A DNA stretch of 64,000 bases from Paenibacillus kribbensis. Its GTDB lineage: Bacteria; Bacillota; Bacilli; Paenibacillales; Paenibacillaceae. Below, in pieces: positions 9,701 through 19,027 of this stretch. Where the stretch lies: contig NZ_CP020028.1 of NCBI RefSeq assembly GCF_002240415.1, positions 3,993,501 through 4,057,500 on the forward strand, written 5' to 3'. The stretch's first letter is position 1, and every line of letters starts with the position of its first letter. A program made the position numbers and the translations under genes. Under the pieces are notes generated by a model. The model worked only from the letters and a program-made list of their open reading frames with translations, was not told where the DNA came from and searched no databases.

Positions 9701-10939
9701 TTATCCTTGCTTGCTCTGAACCTCTTCCAGACGAACGACACGCGTATGCTGAGTGTGGCTCCATTGCTTATTGTTCTGTGTGAAGAACGCATAGAACGTA
9801 ATCGGATACCAAGAAACCAGATAGACCGGGAACAGCAGCAAGTACAGATATACTTTTTTGAACGTAACCTTTTCCAAGATCATCGCGATCAAAAAGGTGA
9901 TAATATTCAGACTCACAGCCACAAAACCGGTCCAAGCAGGGAATTGTACATAGATATTTTCGATATTAGGTCCACCAAATAACGCAATATCTACCCACAT
10001 CACCATTGTCATCAAGAAGGTAAACAATACGATATACACGTTCAGACCATAAAGAGCCATATCGAATTTAATCAGGCTTCTATGCTTGATACTTTGCCAC
10101 AGCAATGGGAAGAAATAACGACGAGCGACCGTGAAGTGGCCCTGCATCCAGCGCAGACGCTGTCTGGACGAAGCTTTGAACGTCAACGGCTTCTCATCAT
10201 ATACCTTGGCATCGTAATTAAATCTTGGATATACATTGCGTTGTGTACAACGCATGGTGAATTCCAAATCCTCTACCAGACTTGTTGCACCCCAGCCCAT
10301 TTCCTTGAGCAAATTCGTTTCAAAGCACATGCCTGTACCACCAAGGAAATTGGCCATATTCAGGTTGTGACGCGACAGCTGCCACAGACGGTTGATGTAC
10401 CAGTAAGATACCCCGTATGCCGCTGTGATCCAAGAATCCTCAGGATTTTTGGTATCAATGTACCCCTGGATAACACGGGCCCCTGTGCACAAATCATTGT
10501 TCATTTCACTCAAAAAATTGGTATGCGCCAAATTGTCAGCATCAAACATGACAATAGCATCATATTGGCGCGGCATAGCCCATAATTCCTTGAGCATCCA
10601 CTCAATAGCGTAGCCTTTACCACGCAAATTCGGATTCGTGCGTTCACAAGCATTCATACCGTGAGCGCGAACGATGTCCGCTGTCTTGTCCGTACAGTTA
10701 TCACAAATCACGAATACATCGTATAGTTCCTTCGGATAGTCAAGCTGCTTCAGGTTTTCCATCAATGCTCCAACAACCTGTTCTTCATTGTGAGCAGCGA
10801 CTAAAATGGCAAACGATTTTTCTGGAGTTGCTTGCTCTTTTCTTTTTTTGCGTACCAATCCGAACAAGGAGAATGCAAACTGATAGACAGCGATCACTGC
10901 CAGTATGATCTGGAGTGTCACAAATATAGCGTCTAACAT
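9701..10939 (-). CDS. Membrane-bound family 2 glycosyltransferase
   Basis: 412 residues. One N-terminal membrane helix (residues 1-28) is followed by a GT-A domain: AILVAAHNEEQVVGALMENL, the D-x-D motif in MFDADN, LVEDLEFTMR (acidic base region) and the QRLRWMQG motif of processive enzymes (Q-x-x-R-W). Then come three C-terminal helices. This is the cellulose/hyaluronan/PNAG synthase-like layout, so it probably makes a polysaccharide or modifies a surface glycan; sugar and acceptor are unknown. Start ATG 10939, with GGGGGT 12-17 bases upstream. Preceded by a long untranscribed or leader region. Confidence 0.85.
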   Translation of the reverse strand: MLDAIFVTLQIILAVIAVYQFAFSLFGLVRKKRKEQATPEKSFAILVAAHNEEQVVGALMENLKQLDYPKELYDVFVICDNCTDKTADIVRAHGMNACERTNPNLRGKGYAIEWMLKELWAMPRQYDAIVMFDADNLAHTNFLSEMNNDLCTGARVIQGYIDTKNPEDSWITAAYGVSYWYINRLWQLSRHNLNMANFLGGTGMCFETNLLKEMGWGATSLVEDLEFTMRCTQRNVYPRFNYDAKVYDEKPLTFKASSRQRLRWMQGHFTVARRYFFPLLWQSIKHRSLIKFDMALYGLNVYIVLFTFLMTMVMWVDIALFGGPNIENIYVQFPAWTGFVAVSLNIITFLIAMILEKVTFKKVYLYLLLFPVYLVSWYPITFYAFFTQNNKQWSHTQHTRVVRLEEVQSKQG

Positions 10940-11543
10940 AATCTCTTGTTACCCCCTTTTTATACCCCTTTAAAAATCTTGCGTTTATTTGTTTTCTCTC
11001 TGTGTAGCGCAAGTTGCGGCGCTTTTGTGCGCCTTTTTCTGTAATTTTGACCCGACCCTTGCTTTCTTCATTGGCTGTGCACAGCCCCCTTTTGGCTGAC
11101 ACAGGAATGCCATTACGATTTTCGTTGGTTTTCAATCTTTTGTCAAAGCCCTAAAACCGGTCTCAGCAGCAAAAAAACACGACAAACTCCCATTTAATCC
11201 GGGAATGCAACGCTGAGCCTCTCATTCATAACGCTTAGGTCTTATTTTCATCCATTTGCTAACTTTTTATTTCTTTGGTCCCTCCTTTTAGTGGGGCAAT
11301 TAGCAACCACTTCTAACCACTCTATCTTATTAGACGGATGAACGCAAAGAAAGTTATACAATTCAGCTTATATTCCTTAAACATTTTTGTGTAGAATTGA
11401 ACCAAGTGAGTGGTGATTCTTGAAATGAATAGCGTTTAAAAATATGATGGGAGCAAGAGAATAATTACTTATGGACTGATTCTGTCAAAGTGATTGAAAA
11501 TATTTGCCGACTTTACCCTGAAACGGCAACCGGAGGAAACCAA
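10940..11543. other. Intergenic region, long putative 5' leaders
   Basis: About 600 bases between divergent genes with no credible coding frame. A small hairpin, GGCGC-loop-GCGCC at 11022-11036, is followed by five T in the plus direction. I looked for ydaO, c-di-GMP and TPP riboswitch signatures on both strands and recognised none. Confidence 0.5.
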
Positions 11544-12071
11544 ATGCAACGTCTAGTCGTAAAACTTATAAACCTGGAGCAGCAGTTGTTCAAATGGATC
11601 AACGGACGCTTACACAACCGTTTTTTGAACTTCTGGCTTTATTATCTCACACATTTGGGCGGGGCCACTTTTACAATAGCCTCTACGTTACTTATTTGGT
11701 GGCTCGCTCCGAATCCATGGAAGGATGCCGCTATGAAGGGAGCCATTGCCCTGGGGGTCAGTCATATCCCCGTGGCGATTGTCAAAAAGCTGTATCCGCG
11801 GATTCGCCCATATTTGGCGCTACCAGGTACAAATACATTTCGCAACCCCCTGTCGGACCATTCTTTTCCCTCAGGGCATACAACCGCCATTTTTTCAGCT
11901 ACTGTTCCTTTTATGCTTCAGTCACCGATGCTTACCCTGCCGTTGTTGCCTGTAGGAATAATTGTAGGATTTTCCCGGATTTACTTAGGGCTTCACTATC
12001 CCACGGATGTACTTGCAGGAGCGGTTATCGGAGCTTCTGCAGCAATAGGGACGGTTGCATTCTGGCCTTAA
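11544..12071 (+). CDS. PAP2-family membrane phosphatase
   Basis: 175 residues from ATG 11544, chosen because CGGAGGAAA lies directly upstream; the earlier ATG at 11490 has no ribosome site. The three phosphatase motifs are complete: KKLYPRIRP (K-x6-RP), DHSFPSGHTT (PSGH) and SRIYLGLHYPTDVLAG (SR-x5-H-x3-D). Four or five hydrophobic helices surround them. Likely dephosphorylates undecaprenyl-diphosphate or phosphatidylglycerol-phosphate outside the membrane. The next gene, a lipid glycosyltransferase, starts 45 bases downstream, suggesting a shared role in envelope lipid metabolism. Confidence 0.92.
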   Translation: MQRLVVKLINLEQQLFKWINGRLHNRFLNFWLYYLTHLGGATFTIASTLLIWWLAPNPWKDAAMKGAIALGVSHIPVAIVKKLYPRIRPYLALPGTNTFRNPLSDHSFPSGHTTAIFSATVPFMLQSPMLTLPLLPVGIIVGFSRIYLGLHYPTDVLAGAVIGASAAIGTVAFWP

Positions 12072-12116
12072 AGCCGATATGGTATGATTGAGAACATCCC
12101 AGCAGGAACAGGTGAA

Positions 12117-13256
12117 ATGAGAGTGGCTAAAAAACGAGTGTTATTATTATCGGAAGGTTTCGGTGCCGGACATACTCAGGCTGCATACGCGCTCTCAAGC
12201 AGCTTGCGGAAGCTTTCTCCGAATGTGCAGACCCGAGTGCTGGAGCTGGGGAGCTTTTTGAATCCAAGAATGGCCCCGCTCATTATTACAGCATACAAGA
12301 AGACCGTTGTATCGCAGCCTCGTCTAGTCGGATTGGTTTACCGTCATCAGTACAAAAAATCATTAAACCGTCTTACAACGCTCGCTTTGCACCGTCTGTT
12401 CTACACACAGACCCGAAACATTCTGCGGCAGCTCCGTCCCGATTTGGTGGTATGTACTCATCCTATCCCGAGTGCGGTGATTTCACGCTTAAAGCGCTTA
12501 GGCTTACATGTTCCGCTTTGTACTGTCATTACAGACTACGATGCACATGGAACATGGATCAGTCCCGAGGTTGATCGGTACTTTGTATCTACGCCTGAAG
12601 TCATGCGCAAGCTGCGAGCACGTGGAGTACCCGTATCGAAAATCCAGGTGACCGGTATTCCGGTTCATCCAAATTTTTGGGAACATCCGGGGCACGATGA
12701 AATTCGGGAACAATTTGGCCTTAAGCCTATCCCGACCGTACTCGTTATGGGCGGCGGCTGGGGACTTATGAACGACGAAGTCATTCATCGCTCGCTTACC
12801 GAGTGGAGAGAAAACATTCAATTTATTTTTTGTTTGGGTCACAATGATAAAATGCGTCGTAAAATGCAGCTGGACCCCCGTTTCAATCATCCGAATATTC
12901 ATATTTTCGGATTCACACGGGAAATCGACAAATTAATGGAGGTATCGAATCTACTTATTACCAAACCCGGCGGAATGACATGTACCGAGGGGTTAGCCAA
13001 AGGGATTCCGATGCTGTTTCACAAACCTCTTCCCGGACAGGAGGAGGAAAATTGTCAATACTTTACGGCTCAAGGCTTCGGAGAACCGATTACTTCGCTG
13101 GATGTTGTCGTTAAATGGATGAACCGATTACTACACGATTTTCCGGAAATCGTTCGCAAGCGACAGGAGCACGTCCATAATGTAGCGCGATTCTATCCTC
13201 TTCAGAGCGCACAGAGTATTTTGGATATACTGGAACCAAACGGGGTGCTTTCCTAA
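12117..13256 (+). CDS. UgtP/MGDG-synthase-like glycosyltransferase (GT28 type)
   Basis: 379 residues. The N-terminus (KRVLLLSEGFGAGHTQAA) is the acceptor-side GT-B domain of diacylglycerol glucosyltransferases and MurG relatives. VMGGGWGL and LITKPGGMTCTEGLAKGIP form the UDP-sugar site (K-P-G-G-x-T-x-x-E). Probably adds sugar from UDP-glucose or UDP-galactose to diacylglycerol at the cytoplasmic membrane. Start at ATG 12117 is preferred (AGGA and AGGTG upstream); an ATG at 12084 is in frame but lacks a ribosome site. Runs into a terminator that overlaps its stop codon. Confidence 0.88.
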   Translation: MRVAKKRVLLLSEGFGAGHTQAAYALSSSLRKLSPNVQTRVLELGSFLNPRMAPLIITAYKKTVVSQPRLVGLVYRHQYKKSLNRLTTLALHRLFYTQTRNILRQLRPDLVVCTHPIPSAVISRLKRLGLHVPLCTVITDYDAHGTWISPEVDRYFVSTPEVMRKLRARGVPVSKIQVTGIPVHPNFWEHPGHDEIREQFGLKPIPTVLVMGGGWGLMNDEVIHRSLTEWRENIQFIFCLGHNDKMRRKMQLDPRFNHPNIHIFGFTREIDKLMEVSNLLITKPGGMTCTEGLAKGIPMLFHKPLPGQEEENCQYFTAQGFGEPITSLDVVVKWMNRLLHDFPEIVRKRQEHVHNVARFYPLQSAQSILDILEPNGVLS

Positions 13257-13280
13257 AAAGGAAGCACCCCGCTTTATTTT
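13241..13280. terminator. Terminator between glycosyltransferase and trmB
   Basis: GGGGTGCTTTCC (overlapping the stop codon region) pairs with GGAAGCACCCC, then GCTTTATTTT. Strong 11-12 bp stem; also usable on the minus strand for the convergent trmB. Confidence 0.85.
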
Positions 13281-13301
13281 AACAGCTATATCGCTATCGC
13301 T

Positions 13302-14015
13302 TTACTTTCCGTACTTTTCAAGACGCATTTTCTCGTATTCTTCCAAAGCGTCTTTGCCAATCAGCACCTCGACACGATGGATATTCATGCCTTTGCCCAT
13401 AAATTTTTGTTCATATTCCGTCATGACATGCTCCTCGTTAATCCCCTCACGATGAAGATTCAACGAAATATTCGTCATTTGCAGACCGCTGTCGGCAAAT
13501 GAATTCAAGGAAAACTCAAACAGTGTCTCCGAATCCGTCTTAAAGTGAATTTGCCCTTTGCTGTTCAAAAGCTGACGGTACTTGTCCAAAAAGCGCGGAT
13601 GCGTCAAACGACGGCGCGCGTGCTTGGTTTTAGGCCAGGGATCACTAAAATTCAGATAAATGCGTTCAATTTCTCCAGGCTCAAAAACATTCTCAATCTG
13701 TTCAATGTTTGCCAGTGCCAATTTGATATTGGGCGGTGTACCCACCTCTGTATCGCTCCAGGCCAGACGAGACTTTTCTGTTGCACGTCGTACCAGTTCA
13801 TCGTACATATCAAAGCCAATGTAATTGACGTCCGGATTCCGGAAGCTCATTTGGCTAATAAACTGTCCTTTGCCCATGCCAAATTCCACATGAATCGGAC
13901 GATCATTGCCGAAAAGCTGCTGCCAATTTCCTTTATACTGTGCTGGCTCCAAGATGACCAGATCCTGTTGTTCTTCCAAGCTTTCCCTTATTCCTTTTCT
14001 TCCGCGTAAACGCAT
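13302..14015 (-). CDS. trmB: tRNA (guanine-N7-)-methyltransferase
   Basis: 237 residues, full length. SAM-binding motif VEFGMGKGQFI, then YIGFDMYDELV, and the TrmB signature YLNFSDPWPKTKHARRRLTH (D-P-W-P-K-x-R/K-H). Methylates G46 in the variable loop of many tRNAs using SAM. N-terminus MRLRGRKGIRESLEEQ is typical. Lies alone, convergent with the upstream glycosyltransferase gene. Confidence 0.96.
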   Translation of the reverse strand: MRLRGRKGIRESLEEQQDLVILEPAQYKGNWQQLFGNDRPIHVEFGMGKGQFISQMSFRNPDVNYIGFDMYDELVRRATEKSRLAWSDTEVGTPPNIKLALANIEQIENVFEPGEIERIYLNFSDPWPKTKHARRRLTHPRFLDKYRQLLNSKGQIHFKTDSETLFEFSLNSFADSGLQMTNISLNLHREGINEEHVMTEYEQKFMGKGMNIHRVEVLIGKDALEEYEKMRLEKYGK

Positions 14016-14119
14016 GTTACTCCTCCATATACTCTGTTATCAAGGAAAAAGGAATTCCACCCCCGCTTGAAGATACGGAAATGAAATTCCTTTTTCAATA
14101 TATTTGGATTGGGGTCCAA

Positions 14120-14317
14120 CTAATTTAATTGTTCATAGTCTACCGCATCAGCAGGTGAAAAATCAATTGTCTTTTGGCAAGCCGCTCTGATTTTCTGACG
14201 TGCGGCCGTTCCAATCTGACGATCCTGCCCAAAACGGACACCAGTCAGCGCCAACGCCTCATCAAAGGTTAGCTCAACAGTAACTTTATTCATACGTGTT
14301 TTATCCTGCGTATTCAT
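14120..14317 (-). CDS. Small conserved-type protein of unknown function
   Basis: 65 residues; ATG 14317 with GAGGTGA seven bases upstream, so translation is credible. The sequence (VTVELTFDEALALTGVRFGQ) reads as one strand and a helix, with a basic middle and acidic tail; no transmembrane segment or Cys. I do not recognise the family. Probably its own transcription unit in the gap before the ytqA-like gene. Confidence 0.65.
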   Translation of the reverse strand: MNTQDKTRMNKVTVELTFDEALALTGVRFGQDRQIGTAARQKIRAACQKTIDFSPADAVDYEQLN

Positions 14318-14624
14318 AAAAAATCACCTCACGGGTTATTAGTGTTGGAACCGACGTGCACTTCCCCTACAGCAGGCGATAGAAACAGCATAGCTGCCTT
14401 CCTGAAAAATCATCATTAGTCGACAGCTAATTTTTATTTCCAGGATCGAAATCAATCCTTATATCGTATGTCTGGTACCGCTTACAATATAACATATCGT
14501 GTAACCTTTTTCAATCCTGAATCCAGTAAAATCCGCACTTTTTATCGCCTTTTCTGTCAAGTGATTCCCAATTTAGACTGATCTTTGTTACAATAAGGTG
14601 ATCGTAAAAAAAAGGAGTACACCC
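14318..14624. other. Intergenic region, no feature recognised
   Basis: About 300 AT-rich bases between divergent genes. Promoters must lie here but none stands out, and I see no repeat or RNA gene. Confidence 0.4.
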
Positions 14625-15578
14625 ATGAAAACAGATTTGTTGCCTGCTCCTCTCCTATGGGGAGATAAACGGTTCCATACTTGGAATTACGAAATGCGCG
14701 AGCAATTTGAAAATAAAGTGTTCAAAGTTATGCTGGATGCGGGTTTTACATGTCCAAATCGCGATGGCTCTATTGCCAAAGGAGGCTGCACTTTTTGCAG
14801 CGCACGCGGGTCGGGTGATTTTGCCGGACGCCGCCGTGATGATCTGGTCACCCAGTTCAATACGATTCGGGATCGTCAGCATTTAAAATGGCCAAACGCC
14901 AAATATATCGGCTATTTCCAAGCCTATACCAATACGTATGCCCCGGTTGAGGAGCTGCGGGAATACTTCGAGGTTATTCTGGAGCAGCCGGGGGTTGTGG
15001 GACTGTCCATCGCTACCCGCCCTGATTGCTTGCCTGATGATGTGGTGGATTACCTTGCCGAGTTGAACGAGCGCACGTACCTGTGGATTGAAATGGGACT
15101 GCAAACCGTCCATGAATCCACTTCAGAGCTGATTAACCGTGCCCATGACACTCAATGCTATCTGGATGCGGTGGAAAAGCTGCGCAAGCGCAATATTCGC
15201 GTGTGTGCCCACATCATTTATGGTCTTCCGCAGGAGACGCATGAAATGATGCTTGATACGGGACGCGCAGTAGCGGCTATGGACGTGCAAGGCATTAAAA
15301 TTCATCTGCTGCATCTTATGCGCAAAACGCCGATGGTCAAGCAGTATGAAGCAGGCTTGTTGCGCTTTCTGGAAAGGGACGAATACGTTAAGCTGATCGT
15401 CGATACCCTGGAATTTTTGCCGCCCGAGATGATCGTTCATCGGCTAACTGGAGACGCTCCCCGCGATTTGCTGATGGGACCCATGTGGTCGCTCAAGAAA
15501 TGGGAAGTCCTTAACGCCATTGATGATGAGCTGAAATCGCGTGAAACGTGGCAGGGCAAATACTGGAGGCAGCCATAA
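14625..15578 (+). CDS. TIGR01212-type radical SAM protein (YtqA-like)
   Basis: 317 residues from ATG 14625 (AAAGGAG nine bases upstream; an earlier in-frame TTG/ATG lacks one). The unusual cluster motif CPNRDGSIAKGGCTFC (C-x-P-N-R...C-x-x-C) and FQAYTNTYAPVEEL identify the TIGR01212/YhcC family. These [4Fe-4S]-SAM enzymes are linked to tRNA or cofactor modification, but the reaction is not established. The stop is directly followed by the ATG of a ytqB-like methyltransferase, the same pair as ytqA-ytqB in Bacillus. Confidence 0.9.
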   Translation: MKTDLLPAPLLWGDKRFHTWNYEMREQFENKVFKVMLDAGFTCPNRDGSIAKGGCTFCSARGSGDFAGRRRDDLVTQFNTIRDRQHLKWPNAKYIGYFQAYTNTYAPVEELREYFEVILEQPGVVGLSIATRPDCLPDDVVDYLAELNERTYLWIEMGLQTVHESTSELINRAHDTQCYLDAVEKLRKRNIRVCAHIIYGLPQETHEMMLDTGRAVAAMDVQGIKIHLLHLMRKTPMVKQYEAGLLRFLERDEYVKLIVDTLEFLPPEMIVHRLTGDAPRDLLMGPMWSLKKWEVLNAIDDELKSRETWQGKYWRQP

Positions 15579-16160
15579 ATGGGTTTCCTGTCTGTCTTGA
15601 GCTATGCTCATCAATTGGTGGCTGCGCGCGTGCAGCCAGGCGATGCTGCTGTAGACGCCACCGTCGGCACAGGGGCAGATACGCTGTTTCTGGCCAAGGC
15701 TGCTGGCAAACGAGGCCGTGTCTACGGCTTTGATATTCAGCAGGAGGCATTGCAACTCGCCCGGCGTCGTCTGGAAGAAAATACCTCTCCCTCATTGGCA
15801 GAGGTAACACTGCTGCTGCAGGGTCATGAGCAAATGAGGGAGGCCGTTCCTGGCAACCTGCATGGCAAGGTCGCTGCGGTTATGTTTAATCTCGGCTACC
15901 TGCCGTCTGAAGGCGCCGATCCATCTGTCATCACGCATACGGACAGTACGCTCGCCGCGCTTGAAGCGGCCCTACAGCTGCTGCGACCACGCGGTATTCT
16001 GACCGCCGTATTATATCCAGGGCACGCCGGAGGCAGTGAAGAAGCGGAAGCCGTCCTTCAATGGGCTTCTGCTCTCCCCGTCTCCATCGGCCAAAGTATC
16101 ATTTATCGTCAATTACAACGAGACACTTCGCCGTATTTGGTGGCGGTTGAAAAAAAATAG
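15579..16160 (+). CDS. Class I SAM-dependent methyltransferase (YtqB-like, rRNA methylase family)
   Basis: 193 residues. The Rossmann SAM motif is VDATVGTGADTLFLA, then the acidic YGFDIQQEAL. MFNLGYLPSEGADP (N-L-G-Y-L-P) is the catalytic-type motif IV of the YtqB group. PGHAGGSEEAEAV is also typical. Methylates RNA or a tRNA nucleoside (family knowledge). The start codon abuts the preceding stop, so it is co-translated with the radical SAM gene. Confidence 0.9.
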   Translation: MGFLSVLSYAHQLVAARVQPGDAAVDATVGTGADTLFLAKAAGKRGRVYGFDIQQEALQLARRRLEENTSPSLAEVTLLLQGHEQMREAVPGNLHGKVAAVMFNLGYLPSEGADPSVITHTDSTLAALEAALQLLRPRGILTAVLYPGHAGGSEEAEAVLQWASALPVSIGQSIIYRQLQRDTSPYLVAVEKK

Positions 16161-16297
16161 CATACCGGCTTATCAAGCCAACTTATCCAGGTTATGTGCG
16201 GCTTTTTCCAGCCGCCTTACATATATCATTTTGTGAGTCGTAGTCGTAAGGGTTATTCTGCTGTGCACTCATTACTCATTCATGGAGGAGAGAAATT

Positions 16298-17272
16298 ATG
16301 CTAAAGCCATACCCGCTGCAATTTCAACCTGAATTTAAAGAAAGAGTCTGGGGAGGACGAGCATTAGAACAATTTGGTCTAACCCCACCAGAAGGACATA
16401 TTGGCGAAGGATGGATGATTGCCGATCATCCGAATGGAACAACAACGGTCATCAATGGCGAGCTAGCAGGTAAAGGGCTGGATGAGATCCGTGAAGCTTA
16501 TGGACAGGAATGGCTTGGAGCCAAAGGAGTATCGGAAAAAGGTGGCCGCTTCCCGCTTCTGATCAAGCTGCTGGATTGCAATGATGATTTGTCCGTACAG
16601 GTACATCCGACAGATGATTATGAGGGACTTCCAGCTGGAGAGCTTGGAAAAACCGAAATGTGGTACGTGCTTGATGCCAAGCCGGATGCGAAAATCATTT
16701 ATGGTCTGACAGAAGGTGTAACGCGCGAAAGTCTGCGTACAGCTCTTGAAAGCGGAGACATCCTCGGCAGCTTGCGTCAGGTTCCTGTTGAGGCAGGCGA
16801 TACATTTTTCATTCCCGCCGGAACTGTACATGCGCTGTGCGCGGGTGTTGTCGTTGCTGAAATCCAGCAAAATTCGGATACGACCTATCGGTTATATGAC
16901 TACAACCGCCCTGGTTTGGATGGCAAGCCCCGTGAGTTGCATATTGAGGATTCCCTCAATGTGACCTCTTACGAAGGTGCAGGCGCAACAACGATGAAAA
17001 CGGGCGGCTTACAGCCAGGGGAATGGCTCCAGCTTGCAGCCTGTGAGTATTTTGTCGTAGAAAAGGGAATCGTAGATGGAAGCTGGTCGCTTTCCACAAC
17101 GAAAGACAGCTTTACCATTCTTGTCATTTGCGAAGGCAGTGGTACCCTTACATGGGGCGATAATGCTGCATCTCTTTCCTGTAAAGCTGGAGATTGCTTC
17201 TTGCTGCCTGCCAATCTGAACGGTTACACATTGAATGACAAAATGACCGTACTTAGATCTTATCTTCCTTAA
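16298..17272 (+). CDS. manA: Mannose-6-phosphate isomerase, class I
   Basis: 324 residues, the short Firmicute type-I length. Zinc and active-site segments are visible: LLDCNDDLSVQVHPTDDYEG shortened to LSVQVHPTDDY, KTEMWYVLDA, FFIPAGTVHALCAGVVVAEI and the catalytic Arg region YRLYDYNRPG. Interconverts mannose-6-P and fructose-6-P, linking mannose use and glycan precursors to glycolysis. GGAGGAG lies at the right distance before ATG 16298. The next gene follows after 25 bases. Confidence 0.95.
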   Translation: MLKPYPLQFQPEFKERVWGGRALEQFGLTPPEGHIGEGWMIADHPNGTTTVINGELAGKGLDEIREAYGQEWLGAKGVSEKGGRFPLLIKLLDCNDDLSVQVHPTDDYEGLPAGELGKTEMWYVLDAKPDAKIIYGLTEGVTRESLRTALESGDILGSLRQVPVEAGDTFFIPAGTVHALCAGVVVAEIQQNSDTTYRLYDYNRPGLDGKPRELHIEDSLNVTSYEGAGATTMKTGGLQPGEWLQLAACEYFVVEKGIVDGSWSLSTTKDSFTILVICEGSGTLTWGDNAASLSCKAGDCFLLPANLNGYTLNDKMTVLRSYLP

Positions 17273-17297
17273 AGCTTAAAGGATGTGATGTCTAATC

Positions 17298-18275
17298 ATG
17301 CGGGAATACACCTTCACCATCGTTGAAAACGACGGAACCGAGCTTTTTGCCTACCGCTGGCTGCCCGATCAGCAGATACCCCTAAAGGGGATTGTACAAA
17401 TTTCACATGGCATGTGTGAGAGGTCCTACCGCTATATCCGACTGGCCGATAAGCTCACTGCTTCCGGCTACGTTGTGTATGCCAACGATCATATCGGTCA
17501 CGGGCGTACAGCTGGTGATCTTGATAAGCTCGGTATGCCGGGAGCAGACGCGTTCAATCGAATGGCAAACGGCATGCTGGAGCTAGGCGAAATTGCGGCT
17601 AAGGAGTTCCCAAATCAGCCTCGTTTTTTGCTGGGTCACAGCATGGGCTCCTTTTTAACCCAAAAAATAATGTATGACGACAGGCAGGTGTATCAGGGGT
17701 TTATTTTATCGGGAACGAACGGGCGGCGTGGTCTGTTAAAGCTCGGAGAGCAGGTCGCCTTGGTACAAGCCAAGCTGCAAGGAATGGATCATCGCAGCAT
17801 GCTGCTCAATGCGATGGTCTTCGGAGGGTTTAACCGCTCCTTTCGTCCGGTGCGTACGGCATTTGACTGGCTATCCCGTGATCCAGAGGAAGTAGATCAA
17901 TTCGTACATGATCCATGGTGTGGAGCCATCTGTACGACAAGCTTTTTTCTTGATTTCTTCAGGCTGCTGCAGGAAATCCATTGGCCTTCCTCGCTGGAAA
18001 GCATTAACCCTAAACTGCCAGTCTACATATTTGCCGGGGATCGTGATCCGGTGGGATTGTTCGGTAAAGGTGTATTATCGCTGGTCGATATGTACCGAAG
18101 CCTGGAGCTTCAGGATCTGGAATATCGCCTCTACCCTGATGGCCGCCATGAGATGCTGCATGAAACAAACCGTGATGAGGTCATGAGTGACATTGTTGAC
18201 TGGCTGGACCGTCATATTAACGCAGCAACGACCTCTGTTTCTGTTTTGTCTGGAGGCCCTAAGGCATCTTTATAA
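17298..18275 (+). CDS. Alpha/beta hydrolase, lysophospholipase/monoacylglycerol lipase type
   Basis: 325 residues. Fold and triad are visible: oxyanion region VQISHGMCERSYRY, nucleophile elbow LLGHSMGSFL (G-x-S-x-G), acidic residue near FAGDRDPVG and catalytic His in YPDGRHEMLHETN. No signal peptide, so cytoplasmic. This is the Hydrolase_4 family; it probably cleaves monoacyl lipids, exact substrate unknown. Second gene after manA and closed by a strong terminator. Confidence 0.9.
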   Translation: MREYTFTIVENDGTELFAYRWLPDQQIPLKGIVQISHGMCERSYRYIRLADKLTASGYVVYANDHIGHGRTAGDLDKLGMPGADAFNRMANGMLELGEIAAKEFPNQPRFLLGHSMGSFLTQKIMYDDRQVYQGFILSGTNGRRGLLKLGEQVALVQAKLQGMDHRSMLLNAMVFGGFNRSFRPVRTAFDWLSRDPEEVDQFVHDPWCGAICTTSFFLDFFRLLQEIHWPSSLESINPKLPVYIFAGDRDPVGLFGKGVLSLVDMYRSLELQDLEYRLYPDGRHEMLHETNRDEVMSDIVDWLDRHINAATTSVSVLSGGPKASL

Positions 18276-18289
18276 ATAGCTCTTAATAA

Positions 18290-18340
18290 GAGAAACCTTC
18301 AAAACCACGGTTAACGTGAGTTTAAAGGTTTCTTTTTTTT
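18290..18340 (+). terminator. Terminator after manA-lipase operon
   Basis: AGAAACCTT pairs with AAGGTTTCT, followed by a run of eight T. Confidence 0.9.
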
Positions 18341-18361
18341 CAGTTCAGCTTATGTTGAAAA

Positions 18362-18916
18362 TCACCATGCATTCCGTTCCCTTAAGGAGGTGATATGAGC
18401 TGTATGATGCTTGCCGTGCCAGGCATAGATGCCGATGTTTCGTTCGAGCCGGATCGTCTGGCCTGATTCAGGATGAATAAACGTTCGATGCAGCTGATCT
18501 TCTCCTAATGATCGCAACACGGTGGCCCACCGTTCATGCAGCCCTTCCAGCAATTGCAGCGAGGGTTCCAGTGGAAGTTCCCTGGCGTCTGGCATTTCGG
18601 CCCAACGTCCCTCATCGTATGGCTTGATTGTCGGTGTATCCTCCGTCAGCGCCAGCTTAAAACGAATATAGCTGTTCATATGGCTGTCTGCCAAATGATG
18701 AACAACCTGTCTTATCGTCCAGCCCCCTTCACGATAAGGCGTATTAAGCTGCTGCTCATTCAATCCCTCAACCGCCTGACGAAGCTGCGAAGGCAGTTCA
18801 GCAATGTCGTGAATCCATGCCAGAAGCTGTTCTTCTGTAATCATATCCGGAACGACGAACGGCCCAATCGGGTAGCGCAAATCTTTGTCCAAAACAATCC
18901 CCGCCCTTCTCTGCAT
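18362..18916 (-). CDS. bstA: DinB-superfamily bacillithiol transferase (YfiT/BstA-like)
   Basis: 184 residues closely matching the YfiT family: YRYPIG-like start (LRYPIGPF), [37 protein letters not shown], and [10 protein letters not shown]. The His of VVHHLADS and the two His of HGKHHTAH form the three-histidine metal site of the DinB fold. The family conjugates bacillithiol to electrophiles, or was earlier called a metal hydrolase. The Met codon at 18916 carries an extra 10-13 residues before the conserved block, so a slightly later start cannot be excluded. Confidence 0.88.
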   Translation of the reverse strand: MQRRAGIVLDKDLRYPIGPFVVPDMITEEQLLAWIHDIAELPSQLRQAVEGLNEQQLNTPYREGGWTIRQVVHHLADSHMNSYIRFKLALTEDTPTIKPYDEGRWAEMPDARELPLEPSLQLLEGLHERWATVLRSLGEDQLHRTFIHPESGQTIRLERNIGIYAWHGKHHTAHITSLRERNAW

Positions 18917-18960
18917 CTGAGTGTCTATTAGGTCTGAATCTTATGGTGTAACTATGCAGG

Positions 18961-18993
18961 AAAAAAAGCAGACCCGCAAGAGTCTGCTTTTTT
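18961..18993. terminator. Bidirectional terminator downstream of odhB
   Basis: AAAAAAAGCAGAC pairs with GTCTGCTTTTTT. Near-perfect symmetric hairpin 35 bases past the odhB stop. Confidence 0.88.
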
Positions 18994-19027
18994 CATATCC
19001 ATCTGCCTGAATACAGCTGGATCTCTA

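Noticed and set aside
11020..11040. GGCGC/GCGCC hairpin with T tail as terminator
   Set aside because: No plus-strand gene ends before it; stem only five base pairs.
10785..11135. 116-residue minus-strand frame before the GT2 gene
   Set aside because: Overlaps the GT2 N-terminus in another frame and has unnatural Lys/Arg-rich composition.
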